A stretch of DNA of 64,000 nucleotides from assembly GCA_949130495.1 (NCBI GenBank), contig OX422221.1, positions 478,349,159 to 478,413,158 on the forward strand, written 5' to 3'. Within the stretch, counting starts at the first letter, position 1. Every line of letters starts with the position of its first letter. The notes under the pieces were generated by a model. The model ran no database searches. It was not told where the DNA came from and saw only the letters and a list, made by a program, of their open reading frames with translations. Shown in pieces: positions 1 to 9,599 of this stretch. This DNA comes from Sambucus nigra. Its lineage: Eukaryota; Streptophyta; Magnoliopsida; Dipsacales; Adoxaceae. Both the position numbers and the translations under genes were made by a program.

Positions 1-406
1 AAGTTCTTGTTGCCTGTTTTACCGGGATGGCTGAAGGTGTCACGTTTAACTTGTGGCAGCTCACTTCCTCATCTAGCCCTTCCATTTCGGTATACTTCCA
101 AGCAAAGACATCTATGAACTCCCGGATTAGCCCAACCAGGGCTTCTTGCTTCGCCTTACCGAGATCCTTCGCGATGAAGATGGGCCTTGGGTCTTCCCCT
201 TCTTCTGCCAGGTTCAACCGCTCCAACACTTGTGCCTGGGGCTTCGGTTGATTTGCCATGTAGTCTGGTTCTTCGGCGACCTCCTCCACGAACTCCTGTA
301 TGTTGGAGTTGTCTATCACCATACACTGTCCCTGTTGATCTATCAAGAAACACTCATATAACGGGTCAGCCCCATCCTCGGTCTCTTCGGCCGCCCGCTC
401 ACATCG
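1..406 (-). CDS. Start of retroelement pol (pre-RT/RT N-terminal region), partial
   Basis: Reading the minus strand in exactly the same frame as the gag-protease ORF, but after its TAA stop at 407-409, the translation stays open to the window edge. It contains the conserved spacer of plant gypsy polyproteins: a PRPIFIA block followed by LIREFIDVFAWKYTEM and then CHKLNVTPSAIPVKQ, which in relatives sits just before the RT palm. This shows that pol is fused in frame with gag-protease except for one stop codon. The RT catalytic core would lie left of position 1. Confidence 0.8.
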
Positions 407-3151
407 TTATAAACGGTATACCACCTTCCCCTCCTCAGTGATCACCTTCTTGCATTGCCTGTTGGTAGCTGTTGCCAAGGCCTTCCTCTTCCTTTCTCTC
501 GAAGCCTCAGCGATTATTCCTCCTGAGAAGCGACTCAGCACGCTTTGCCGTTGGACCTCATGCTCCACAGGATCCATTCTAAGCTTTACTTTGTTTTTGA
601 GCTGCTTCGTAGTACCTTGGGGTCGAGGGATCACCTGATGGGTTTCTTCGGCCCCCACCCCTTCATTATTCGCGGCTTCTTTGCCTTGCTCGTTCAGAGG
701 CCCCATTCTATCTCTGATCGAGGGAACCCATGCCCCCTCCATTCTTCTTGTTAGGACTCGAGCATCTTCCTCCAACTCCGTATAAAAGGCCGCATCCACA
801 AAGTGAGCTTCCTCGATGGCGAAGGGCCTTTTTGTAGCCCTAATGGTCACTTCTGTTCCTTTAACATTCGCCTTGGCGCATTGATGATATGTTGAAGGAA
901 CTAAACCTTGATTGTGCATCCATACTCTTCCTATTAGTAAATGATAGGAAGTTGCACTTTCTATTACATGGAACTTGATGTGGGAACTCAGATTTCCCAT
1001 TACAATTCCCACATTCACATACCCAATGGATTTGGAAGATTGGTTGTCATACCCTGAGATTACCAGAGGCATGGGGACCAACCTTTCTTCTGGGATATCA
1101 GCTGCGTGGAAGGAGTTGATCGGCATAATGTTGATGGAAGCACCCCCATCCATAAGCGTTCTTGCAAAACTAACCCCGTTGATACTGGCCGTCACATACA
1201 AGGGCCTGTTATGAGGGAACCTTACAGCTCTATCTGCATCGCTGAAGGTCACCTCTGATAGGAACTTTTTTACCAGCCTCGCCATGGGTCCTCTCCATTT
1301 CAGCGAGGGAACCGCGTCCTTCTTCGCGATGTCAAGGATCGCCCGAGTTATCTCCAGTCTGCTCTCCTTTGGTATCCCCACTTGATCGAAGAACCAAGCG
1401 AACTTTGGGGATTTTGAAACTGCGCTGTATTCTATGATTGGACCTGTTTCCTCGCCCTCAACGCTATAGGCGTCTTCTGCGTCCCTAGCACTTGCTTCAT
1501 CATACGCCAGAACTACGTTGGCCATTCCTCTAGTGCAATACTCAAGTGCTTTATCGAACTCCCTCGTTGCCCCTCTCCCCTCTCGCTCTACCTCTTCATC
1601 ATAGGCCGTCACAACATTGGCCCCGTGCGCCGGGAGCGGGTTATTGTTAACGTTTTGTGGGGGAATTTGCAGCGTTCCCGCCTTCACGTACTTGTCTATG
1701 ATTCTTCGCAGCGTGAAGCAGCTTTCTGTTGGATGCTGGACCTTTCGATGCACCTGACAATATTTGGGATTGGCCCTAGTTGCCACGTCGGGCTCCTCTA
1801 TCGGGACACCTTTTGGCTCGTAAACCGTTCCGCCTTGGACCATTGCGTTATAGCAACTCATAGCCTCCTCCACCGTACAAGGCAACGGTGGCGGGTCTTC
1901 CCTATCCCTTCCGAACTTTCTTTTGTTGTCCTTCCTCTGAGCCTTGCCCCCATCTTCTCTCTCGACATATCCTACCCGTGGGGCCTGTGTCCTTCCCCCG
2001 AGGGGTTGTAATGTCTGTCTGAACATCATGGGGGCTACTACCGGGCTAGGTCGCACCACCAACGATATATTTCTTGCAGATTTTAAGAAAGCTGAAAAAG
2101 TTCCCTCGCGTGTCTCATTGATCAAGTGACAGATATACTCAGGAAGTAATCCCTCAGCACAAATTTGTAGTAACCTGGCCTCCTTAGCTTCTTCCCTCAC
2201 GTCAAGGGACCTTTCTCTAAATCTTCGGATATAGGCCACTACCTCCTCTCCTGGCCTTTGCCTCTCCCTGCCAAGTTGGGTTAGGGTGAACTCATCTTCT
2301 GCCAAGAAGAACTTTCGGACAAACGACACGTGCATCTCCTCCCACGTGGAGACACTATTGGGAGGCAGGTGAGAGTACCAAGTGTAGGCCTTATCAGTCA
2401 AGGATTTGGAAAACTCCCTCAGCCTAAGCTTTTTGTCATTGCAATGCGCCCCCAGGTGCTCGACGAAACGCTTGATGTGCTCCTTCGGGTTCCCCCCCTT
2501 CCCTGAATATTTTTCAAAGGTAGGGGGAATATAGTCCTTCGGGTAGGGTTCGTCATTGTACTCCTGGGGGTAAGGTGTCCGGAAGTCGTCGTAGACTGCT
2601 GCCACCTCGCCCACAGCCTGCGAGGAAGACTGCATGAACTTCAGCATCTCCTTCTGCATCTCTTTTCTCATCTCTTCCAAGGGCGAGGCCACTGGGGCCA
2701 CCTGCAACGGAGCAGATGGTTGAGCGCTTGTTGCAACTGGAGCGAACGTTATCGGTTGCGCCATTGAAACGCCTGAGCCTCCCATAGTGGGATTCACAAC
2801 AGAGGGTACACTTGCTGGTACCGCTCCCGTAACGCCTGCCCCTGGTGGGGCCCCTGGGGCCACTCCTGGTGTCACGAAGGCACTAGTCTCCAATCCTCCC
2901 AGCATAGTGGAAGCTACTGGGGTTTGCAAAAACTCGTAAAATTTGCTCATGAGGAGCGCCATCTGGGTAGGTCCCAGCCCTACGCTCGTGGAGGGTTGTG
3001 CAGCCCCTGGGACGCCTATCGTTATTGGAGCCAGCGGTATCTCTCCCCGAGGAGCCCCATCTCTTAAGGCCTCCTGTTCCCTTGCAGCTTGTTCTTCATT
3101 ATGCTGTATGTCATCAAAATTGAGTCTTCTAGTAGCGTTATCCTGCGCCAT
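407..3151 (-). CDS. Gag-protease polyprotein of a Tat-like Ty3/gypsy element
   Basis: A 914-codon open frame. Residues 1-200 are rich in Pro, Ala, Val and Gly. A retrotransposon gag core spans about residues 210-370, with the typical AYTWYSHLPPNSVSTWEEM and LGRERQRPGEEVVAYIRRFRER blocks. Around 460-490 is a zinc-finger-like CxxH...H...C stretch (KYCQVHRKVQHPTESCF). The aspartic protease site at about residue 665 reads LMDGGASINIMP, that is DGGAS where plant gypsy proteases usually have D(S/T)GA(S/T); the catalytic Asp is kept. The start is the ATG 22 bp downstream of the PBS. The frame ends at TAA 407-409, just before the pre-RT region continues in the same frame. The gene is intact and would supply capsid and protease for the particle. 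Confidence 0.88.
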   Translation of the reverse strand: MAQDNATRRLNFDDIQHNEEQAAREQEALRDGAPRGEIPLAPITIGVPGAAQPSTSVGLGPTQMALLMSKFYEFLQTPVASTMLGGLETSAFVTPGVAPGAPPGAGVTGAVPASVPSVVNPTMGGSGVSMAQPITFAPVATSAQPSAPLQVAPVASPLEEMRKEMQKEMLKFMQSSSQAVGEVAAVYDDFRTPYPQEYNDEPYPKDYIPPTFEKYSGKGGNPKEHIKRFVEHLGAHCNDKKLRLREFSKSLTDKAYTWYSHLPPNSVSTWEEMHVSFVRKFFLAEDEFTLTQLGRERQRPGEEVVAYIRRFRERSLDVREEAKEARLLQICAEGLLPEYICHLINETREGTFSAFLKSARNISLVVRPSPVVAPMMFRQTLQPLGGRTQAPRVGYVEREDGGKAQRKDNKRKFGRDREDPPPLPCTVEEAMSCYNAMVQGGTVYEPKGVPIEEPDVATRANPKYCQVHRKVQHPTESCFTLRRIIDKYVKAGTLQIPPQNVNNNPLPAHGANVVTAYDEEVEREGRGATREFDKALEYCTRGMANVVLAYDEASARDAEDAYSVEGEETGPIIEYSAVSKSPKFAWFFDQVGIPKESRLEITRAILDIAKKDAVPSLKWRGPMARLVKKFLSEVTFSDADRAVRFPHNRPLYVTASINGVSFARTLMDGGASINIMPINSFHAADIPEERLVPMPLVISGYDNQSSKSIGYVNVGIVMGNLSSHIKFHVIESATSYHLLIGRVWMHNQGLVPSTYHQCAKANVKGTEVTIRATKRPFAIEEAHFVDAAFYTELEEDARVLTRRMEGAWVPSIRDRMGPLNEQGKEAANNEGVGAEETHQVIPRPQGTTKQLKNKVKLRMDPVEHEVQRQSVLSRFSGGIIAEASRERKRKALATATNRQCKKVITEEGKVVYRL

Positions 3152-3173
3152 ACTCCTTCTCTAGGAGGATGCC

Positions 3174-3191
3174 TCCCCAGCGGAGTCGCCA
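3174..3191 (-). promoter_or_regulatory. Primer binding site of the left Tat-like element
   Basis: The minus strand reads TGGCGACTCCGCTGGGGA, two bases inside the LTR end. A closely matching PBS (TGGTGACTCCGCAGGGGA) is found at 27399-27416 in the second Tat-like element, which supports both. It is a TGG-initial 18-mer of the form expected for a tRNA 3' end complement. I suspect tRNA-Arg as in Ogre/Tat relatives, but this is not verified. Confidence 0.8.
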
Positions 3192-3193
3192 AA

Positions 3194-4322
3194 TGTAAGA
3201 GGGTACTTTAGATTATATATGTGGAGGCGTAACCCCTATTGAGTATGGTAACCACGGGTTAAATTAGCCAACACCCTAGACTAATTATAGGAAACACACA
3301 CACACAAAACTCAATGAAGATGGACTCAGTTTAAACTCGCAAAGCCTCTCGTGTATGACTCAGGGAATAATAATGAACTTTAGAAGTGACTTAGCTAGAG
3401 GGAGAGGGAAAATAAGCACCCTAGGTACATCCTGGTAGGCAGGTAGCAACACACCAAACTCCCTCAAGAATCTCTGTCAAATATTAAAAGCTTCGCAATA
3501 AATGACAATGGTGAGTTAGTGAACTCTTTAGTTTGCAATGACTCTTTTTCTTAATTCTCCAAAAAGATCATCCTCTCCTCAAAGGTGGTTGGGGTCCTTA
3601 AATAGCCCCCCACACCACCCCCGAGGCAACTCAGTCATTAAAGAGTATGAAAGACATCCCTCATACTTTATGTCACAACATTAAATGCCTGATGCACTAG
3701 TTGTCTCCACGTCATAAACATTAAATGCCAAGACATGCCTTTTGCCTATCCACTGTGTGTCAGGGGTTTGTTGTCGCAGAGGTGGTTCACCAACTACCTG
3801 ACAGCCCCAAATACCACAGCGGTTTACTCAAGTGTATGTCTGACAAACGTTTAGATGGCTAGTGACATCACCCATAGTAGATGTGACATTAAGTATAGGG
3901 TTGTTTGGTCCATAACTTAATGCCCGATAGAACTCCAAGCTGCTCCGCTTGAGGTTCCACGGTCAGGGTCCTTCGGTGTTTTACCAGGTGTATCTAAGAT
4001 GGTCAGGACAAGCCCCAACGGTGCCTTACTTCTCAATCCTCCAAACCAGGTCCCTCTAAAGTTCCCACAGTGAGGTCATTCGATAGAGCATGAAAGCTCT
4101 CCCAGGCCCTGCCAAGCCTGGTCTCTCGCGAGTACCGTTTGACCTCATACAAACCCTTCCATTATTATCGTTACGTCATTACAATCGTTAAAGCTTACAG
4201 AAATCAATAATGAAAGTACGATGTGATTAAAACCACAAGCTATAATATGAGTTGCCACGCTGAGCTGCCTCACCAAGGTGTCACGCTTGAGTTGCCATGC
4301 TGAGCTGCAAGCCCCCTCTACA
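3194..4322 (-). repeat. LTR of the left Tat-like element
   Basis: About 1129 bp. On the minus strand it begins TGTAGAGGGGGCTTGCAG and ends CCCTCTTACA, with short inverted termini and TG/CA ends, directly abutting the PBS. A TATA-like CTATTTAAGG on the minus strand (about 3598-3607) could be the promoter. Its 5' terminal 25 bp recur at 5520-5544. Confidence 0.75.
4298..4322. repeat. 25-bp LTR terminus, copy 1 (partner at 5520-5544)
   Basis: The 25 bp beginning TGCTGAGCTGCAAGCC and ending CTCTACA are identical to 5520-5544. The second copy interrupts the PMD reading frame, so it is probably the remnant of another LTR left by a deletion. Confidence 0.85.
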
Positions 4323-4766
4323 TTTGCCCCCTCGTGGAGAGATTTATTGGGACAAGAAATGTCTGCACGAAATGGCTCATCTTGATGGATTTTTCTTTGT
4401 GTAACCGTTGGAACATCTTCTTCGTTGTGGCTCCGTTGGGTAAGTCTGACAAGGAGATTGGCGCCAAAACTCAAACTTGCTGAGCAAGGCAACGCTTCCT
4501 GTTCTCTATGCATCATTTCATTAGTGACGTGCGCTGTCTTTTCAACTGTCACAGTACTTCCCGAAGTGCCACGTGTTCTTGTGAAATGATTACAGGCGGC
4601 CGTGCACGTGCGAGGGTGGGAAAATCTAAACGCCAAACTCGAAAGTCTCAACAGCCATTTTTCCAAAATACTTTGAACCTTAACCACGTGGGCCTAAAGG
4701 GTCTGCTTCTACTTCTTCTTTCCTACTTCATTGTTACCTTCTTTCCTCAGACTATCGCTTCTGTTC

Positions 4767-4774
4767 TTATAAAG
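4767..4774 (+). promoter_or_regulatory. TATA box of the antisense PMD gene
   Basis: TTATAAAG lies about 140 bp before the ATG at 4909 and is followed by a GA-rich leader. CACGTG (G-box) cores occur upstream near 4571 and 4683. This suggests a promoter of its own, separate from the minus-strand LTR promoter. Confidence 0.5.
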
Positions 4775-4908
4775 AGAGAGAGAGAGGTAGATACGCCATT
4801 GTTGCAGAGAGTTATAATCACTACTTGTGATCGTTCGTCTCCAGTGTTGCCTTCAATCCCTTTTTTCTCAAAACCTTCTTTGTTACGGCTTCAAGCACCA
4901 TTTCTGCC

Positions 4909-5556
4909 ATGGCGTCTTCAAGCGACCCCACCATTTCTGCCACCAGTGTTCCGTCTGCCACCACCACTGCTGCCTCCGCCCGGGGTGCTGCTCGCCAAGA
5001 GCAGCTGAGATTTTACCGTCGCTCTCCCGTTTTTGGGGAGGGTGATGGCTTTGCTGTTGCCTGTAAGGCTGTTTGCTTTTCCTCCAAGTTTGACGCCCTG
5101 TTGCTGGGTGATGAAGACGAAGAGGTGTCTAAGTGGGGATTTTTGCCCCCAGAAGGAACTCTGAGATTTCGCTTAGAGCGAGGGGACTTTCCATGGTCCC
5201 ACATTGATTTCGAAGCACCCGGGGGATCCCCCGCCCACTTTGCTGCCTGGAACTCGCACATGCAGAGTTCCTATGCTGATATTCTTACCAAGATTGGACT
5301 GCAACGGGCTAAATGGTTTGGTGAGTTCACCATTTCAAAGAACAATGCTGCCCTTCCTGTCTTGATCTCTCGATGGAACGTGGATACTCATACGTTCATT
5401 GCTGCCTGGGGTGAGTTTACCATAACTCTGGAGGATGTGTGTGAGCTCTTGGGCCTCGATGCAACAGGCCATGAGCCCTACACCGATGAAGCTCTTGATG
5501 CTCAAGAGACTGCGGATCGTGCTGAGCTGCAAGCCCCCTCTACAGTAAGCAATTGA
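4909..5556 (+). CDS. Plant mobile domain (PMD)-like protein, 3'-truncated
   Basis: A 215-codon plus-strand frame starting MASSSDPTIS with a Ser/Thr/Ala-rich leader. Residues about 145-185 carry the PMD signature (PF10536, aminotransferase-like/plant mobile domain): an arginine-tryptophan pair, then THTFIAAWGEFTITLEDVCELLGL. PMD proteins are encoded by plant transposons and by the domesticated MAIN/MAIL genes; their biochemical function is poorly known. The native frame ends at about 5519; the last 12 or so residues (ELQAPSTVSN) come from the 25-bp LTR terminus and flanking DNA. The C-terminal half expected of a PMD protein is missing. Inferred: accessory antisense gene of the Tat-like element, non-functional here, although its N-terminal 200 codons have no stop. 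Confidence 0.8.
   Translation: MASSSDPTISATSVPSATTTAASARGAARQEQLRFYRRSPVFGEGDGFAVACKAVCFSSKFDALLLGDEDEEVSKWGFLPPEGTLRFRLERGDFPWSHIDFEAPGGSPAHFAAWNSHMQSSYADILTKIGLQRAKWFGEFTISKNNAALPVLISRWNVDTHTFIAAWGEFTITLEDVCELLGLDATGHEPYTDEALDAQETADRAELQAPSTVSN
5520..5544. repeat. 25-bp LTR terminus, copy 2, at the right edge of the complex
   Basis: Identical to 4298-4322. It marks the outer right end (…CTCTACA) of the retroelement complex, beyond which an unrelated decayed ORF on the minus strand begins. Confidence 0.8.
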
Positions 5557-6423
5557 AGAAGACACAAAAAAATGTGTACCTATTTGATATGGTCCACTCC
5601 ACTCTTTGAGAATCCTACACAATCTATCCCACTTATGATGTCTAAACTCCAACTCACCTTTAGTAAACTCATACTGACCCTTCCAGCTGTGAATGTTGGT
5701 ACAAACAATGATTACCATATAATATTGGGATTTATGAGAAGAAAAACAGTAATATTTTGAGGCTTTGGCAATATACTTTAGCCTATGAACATAACTAAAT
5801 ATATCCCATGTAAGTTCAAACCCCTTCCTAAGTTTCCAGAACATCATGGACCCTAAACTTTTTCTATAAGCATTGCGAGGTAGCTAATACAAAGTGACCC
5901 CATAACCTTTTAATATCAAACGTACCACAAGATGAAGAGGTAACCTCAATCCCACCTGAAGAGACCAAAGGGGAAGGCAGACCTCTTCAGAATCTTTCAC
6001 AGTTTAACACCTCTCTTCAGACAGAGAGATCATTTTCTGAATGGCTTTAGGGAGGCCGTATTTCTCACTTAATTGATCAAGCTCATCTTTAGTAACGGTA
6101 CGGGGGTGAAATTAGGCATCAGTTTGAGAAGGATCATAAGAGTTAGATGACCCAGAAGAGTCTTCTTCCTCCTCTCCTGCCACATCACCCAAAGACTCAT
6201 CTATAAGGGATGTAGGTGGAAAAGGACCCACACTCTTAGGCTCCATATCCTCAGCTCTATATGAACAAACCTCGTCAAAGAGGGATTCAAGATTTATAGC
6301 CGACATGGAAGTATTATCAACAAGATTAACACCATGAGAAAGAGGAGAAGAATGACTTACCTCAAAATCGTCTAAAACCGAGGGAACTAATAAAAGGTTT
6401 GTTAGAGCCACGAGCAGAACCAC
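5545..6423 (-). pseudogene. Decayed 'putative gypsy type transposon' ORF (PF04195-like)
   Basis: From 6423 leftwards one minus-strand frame can be read to 5545 with three internal stops. It begins with an acidic Ser-rich region (GEEEEDSSGSSNSYDPSQ), then a DELDQLSEKYGLP helix, then GLRLPLHLVVRLILKGYGV, and later KGFELTWDIFSYVHRL. The LRFPLHPF...LL..YG block and order are those of the PF04195 N-terminal domain found in plant gypsy-type transposons. The frame is broken at 5545 by the LTR terminus of the neighbouring complex, so this element was there first. Identification is by pattern recall; moderate confidence. Confidence 0.55.
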
Positions 6424-7136
6424 TACTTGATGGGGTTTTGTTGTATAATTTCGATGTCCTAGTTCATCTTCAGGTCAGATTACTTACACAAGATGTGGTA
6501 ATCTTTGCTCAATAATTACATGGCTCTCTAACTCAAGTTCATGTATAAAGTCATATATACGCTGAACGTGGGGAGGGAAACTCATATAGATAAAGGTTTA
6601 AATTCAAAGTGAAGAAAATGCAATAATAAAACTAGGTTTTGCAAAAAAATCTCAAATTGGCACCATATGTTTCTATTGTTGCCTAAACCCTAGGCCAACC
6701 AACTCAATGGTCGTCTAGTTCATAGTATGTCACCCAAAAAAATCAATAACAAAATTTTCACCAACCAATAAAAGGTGAAAAATCAGAATGATGAAACCTT
6801 AGCAAGGACTGGTAAGTACATGCCTGATGGAACCAACAAAATATAAAGTTTTAGAGAAGGAACCTGATAGCAAAGAAGAAGAAACCATAAGGATTAGCTT
6901 TGCCACAAAAAAAGCCTCCTCAAAAAAATTCTTTCTAAAAATAAAAAAAAAAATATTCCTGTTTACTAAACAAAAACATCCCTAAAATAAAGTCTGTGAA
7001 TTAATTTAAATACTAAATTCCTATATACCTTTATGGGATGTCGAAAAGTCCCGAGTGATGATGTACGTTTACAGTGATAGTATGTGATTGTTTCTAACAG
7101 GATATGCCAAACTATCCTAAAATAATACAGAGCCTA
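6424..7136. other. AT-rich spacer, no feature seen
   Basis: AT-rich sequence with poly-A/T tracts and no open frame of note. It is presumably the upstream remainder of the element whose ORF lies at 5545-6423; no LTR boundary could be set with confidence. Confidence 0.5.
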
Positions 7137-7663
7137 TGTGGCCATCCTGACCAGCGTCAGGGGGGAGGGGTAGAGATACATCTCCCTCAAAAAGGTTGCA
7201 CCGAGGTCTTGCACCCCTCTTGGGAAGGTTGCTCGGCCATCGTCGGTGTGGGGGTAAATGTGAAGAGATAGAGTCGCCAACATATTTTGCATAAAAGAGG
7301 CAAAAGAACTTGTTGCCACTTCGAGAGAGAGGAATCAAGGACAAACTGATTCATACAAAACCAATAGTTCAAAGGTTCAGGGTCTAAGTTATGGAATGGG
7401 AAGGTGTTAGGCACCCATCCCGCCCTTTCGGTCACTCATGAGCTAGGATTATTTTTTCCTTTATATCCCCATGAAGTTTGTGAGCATGTTTATATAATGG
7501 AGATCAGAATTATTCAACTCATACCATGGACAAGGTAGAGTGAGGTCATCCATAGGAATGTTCCCAAAATAAAATATGTAGAAAATATGATTTATACGTT
7601 TATCACGACTTTGATCATTATTAGGTAACAATAACATGTGTTGGATGAAATGCAAACAAGCAT

Positions 7664-7777
<114 letters not shown>

Positions 7778-8421
7778 GGGAGATTTAAGAAAATTAGGGA
7801 ATTTGGGAAATTGAGCAAATTTGGAAAATTTAACTCGAGTCTCGGATTTTAATCCAAGACGCCTACGTAGACTATAGAGGCAACAAAGTCCATGTAGTTC
7901 GAAGGTAACATAGGAATGGGGTTTATCCCGTAAATCCAAACGGAATTTTATTATATGTCTAAGTGTAGAAAATGTGTTTTTTAAGGTTTTAGAAAAAGTG
8001 TGATGGATAATTCGGTTTGAAATCTACGGGTGTGACCCTCTTTTATTTGTGTTTGGGATTTTTGTAGAAAATAAAGTATGTGCAATATACTAATAAAAAG
8101 TGTACATATTAATGTGTATGAACTAAAGTAGGAACTAGATTATGAATCTAATGTGTATTATGCAAAAACACGGAATTTAAAGAGAGAGGGAAGGAATTGG
8201 ACCTTCTTTGAAGCTTGATCCTTGATCTTGGATGAACTCCCTTGATTGATGATGAATGTTGATGAGAGAGAAGGATATTTGCCAAATTGGGTATGAAAAG
8301 GATGCGAATGTAAGCTTGGATGGAAGTTTACACGAGAGACTTCGCTAATTCTGAGGGAATGTTGGTGAGATTACTAATGCTGATGGATATGTTGTCTCTT
8401 TAGAAATGAGTTCAGGGACCA

Positions 8422-8506
8422 TATTTATAGGGTCAGGTGGTGACGATCGCTCTACCCTAGAGGGTGTCGATCGGCATGTGACCCTAGACACCCTGTTGAT
8501 AGGCAG
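8422..8506 (-). promoter_or_regulatory. LTR promoter: TATA plus GATCGGCATG-type palindromes (3' LTR)
   Basis: On the minus strand CCTATAAATA (8422-8431) is preceded by the TGTCGATCGGCATG block (8465-8478) and TTGATAGGCAG (8495-8506). The homologous module in the 5' LTR is at 28601-28707. Confidence 0.5.
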
Positions 8507-8579
8507 GTATCTGGACCTACAAATTGGTAGTCTTGTGCAGATATTTCGGGAAAAACGGTCGTAGAAAACAAACTATTGA

Positions 8580-9330
8580 TCCCAGTCGTGCATGGGTCAT
8601 ACCATTATAAACGTATTTCATAGACCTTCAAGATTCCTTGGGACCGCTCCCTGATCCAGGAGTTGACTTTGGGTCAAATATGGCTCGAAAGCGCACATCG
8701 GTCATTTGGATGGGAGATCATCAGACAAAAAAGGATCATTTATCTGCATGGTACGTCATAATCGTGTATAGGGTGGATCGTTGTAAAGGTTAGGAGATGT
8801 ACTTAAACATTCCAAAGAGTTTCACTTGGTTTGAAAGGCTGACCTTGGTTAATCGGGGTTGGAATCGCCTAGGGACATCTTAGAGTAAAATGAATCGTTC
8901 GTCAATACCATAGGTCCGAATTGCTCAAGGGGTGAACCGTTATAAGGGTATAAAGTTCCCTTAAGAGATTCATTAGGTCTCTTTTAAAATTAAGAAACAA
9001 AGCTCGGGAGAGCTCAGTGTCCCCTAGAGCAATTTTTGGGGGAAAATTGATCCTTCGTCCGAATGGTTATGTTGTTTCGCACACGGGGTGGGCCGTTGCA
9101 AAGGGGTTTTAGTACCCTTCGAATATTCAAAGAGGTTCCGCTCTAACGGTGATTTTTATTGGGGTCATATCGGGGCTCGGGAGTGTCCGGTAGCCTCTGA
9201 ACCGATTTTTAGTAGTAAAATGGTATATTCATCCGAACTATTATGCCGATTTGTGAATGGGAAAGACCATTGGAAAGGGTATTCAGATCCCTTCAAATAT
9301 TAAAAAAACTTTCGCTCTGACGATAGAGTT
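8580..9330. repeat. Degenerate ~170-bp repeats inside the LTR
   Basis: Diverged copies of a unit with a recurrent core: a CACACGGGGTGG-like string, CCGTTGNAAAGG, then CCCTTCGAATATTCAAAGAGGTT. Copies are visible near 8600, 8770, 8935, 9085 and 9260. The 5' LTR carries the same series up to 29325. Confidence 0.6.
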
Positions 9331-9599
9331 GATGGGAGTCAAACGGGGCCCGGGGGTGCTCGATGGCCTCTAGATCGGTGCTCGGAGCGCGACCTAGGGT
9401 TTACAATGAGATGGGGAGGTTCTAGGGACCTGAAGGGACAATTAGGGGGTTATAGAATGTGGTGTATACAGAGACCCTTGATGGGTGAGCTTCGAACAAA
9501 TGATAACCGTCGAATAGACACCACATGATAAAGGTCGATTATGTTGACCTAAGGGATGAGGATGATCGATTCAGACATTCAAGGTCGATGCTGAGGACC

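Larger units (their letters stand above)
1..5544 (-). mobile_element. Tat-like Ty3/gypsy retroelement complex, left end outside the window
   Basis: On the minus strand the order is LTR (4322 down to 3194), PBS, gag-protease ORF, then the start of pol running off the left edge. Right of the LTR lies a plus-strand PMD gene of the kind that Tat-like elements carry antisense next to their 3' LTR, so the LTR at 3194-4322 may serve as 5' LTR for the left unit and 3' LTR for a second, mostly deleted unit ending at 5544. The termini TGTAGAGG...CTCTTACA are seen directly; the two-unit reading is inference. Target-site duplication cannot be tested because the left end is absent; the right flank begins GTAAG at 5545. 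Confidence 0.75.

Noticed and set aside
4145..4687. 180-codon minus-strand ORF
   Set aside because: Spans the LTR end and the promoter of the PMD gene; no domain and no fit with the element layout.
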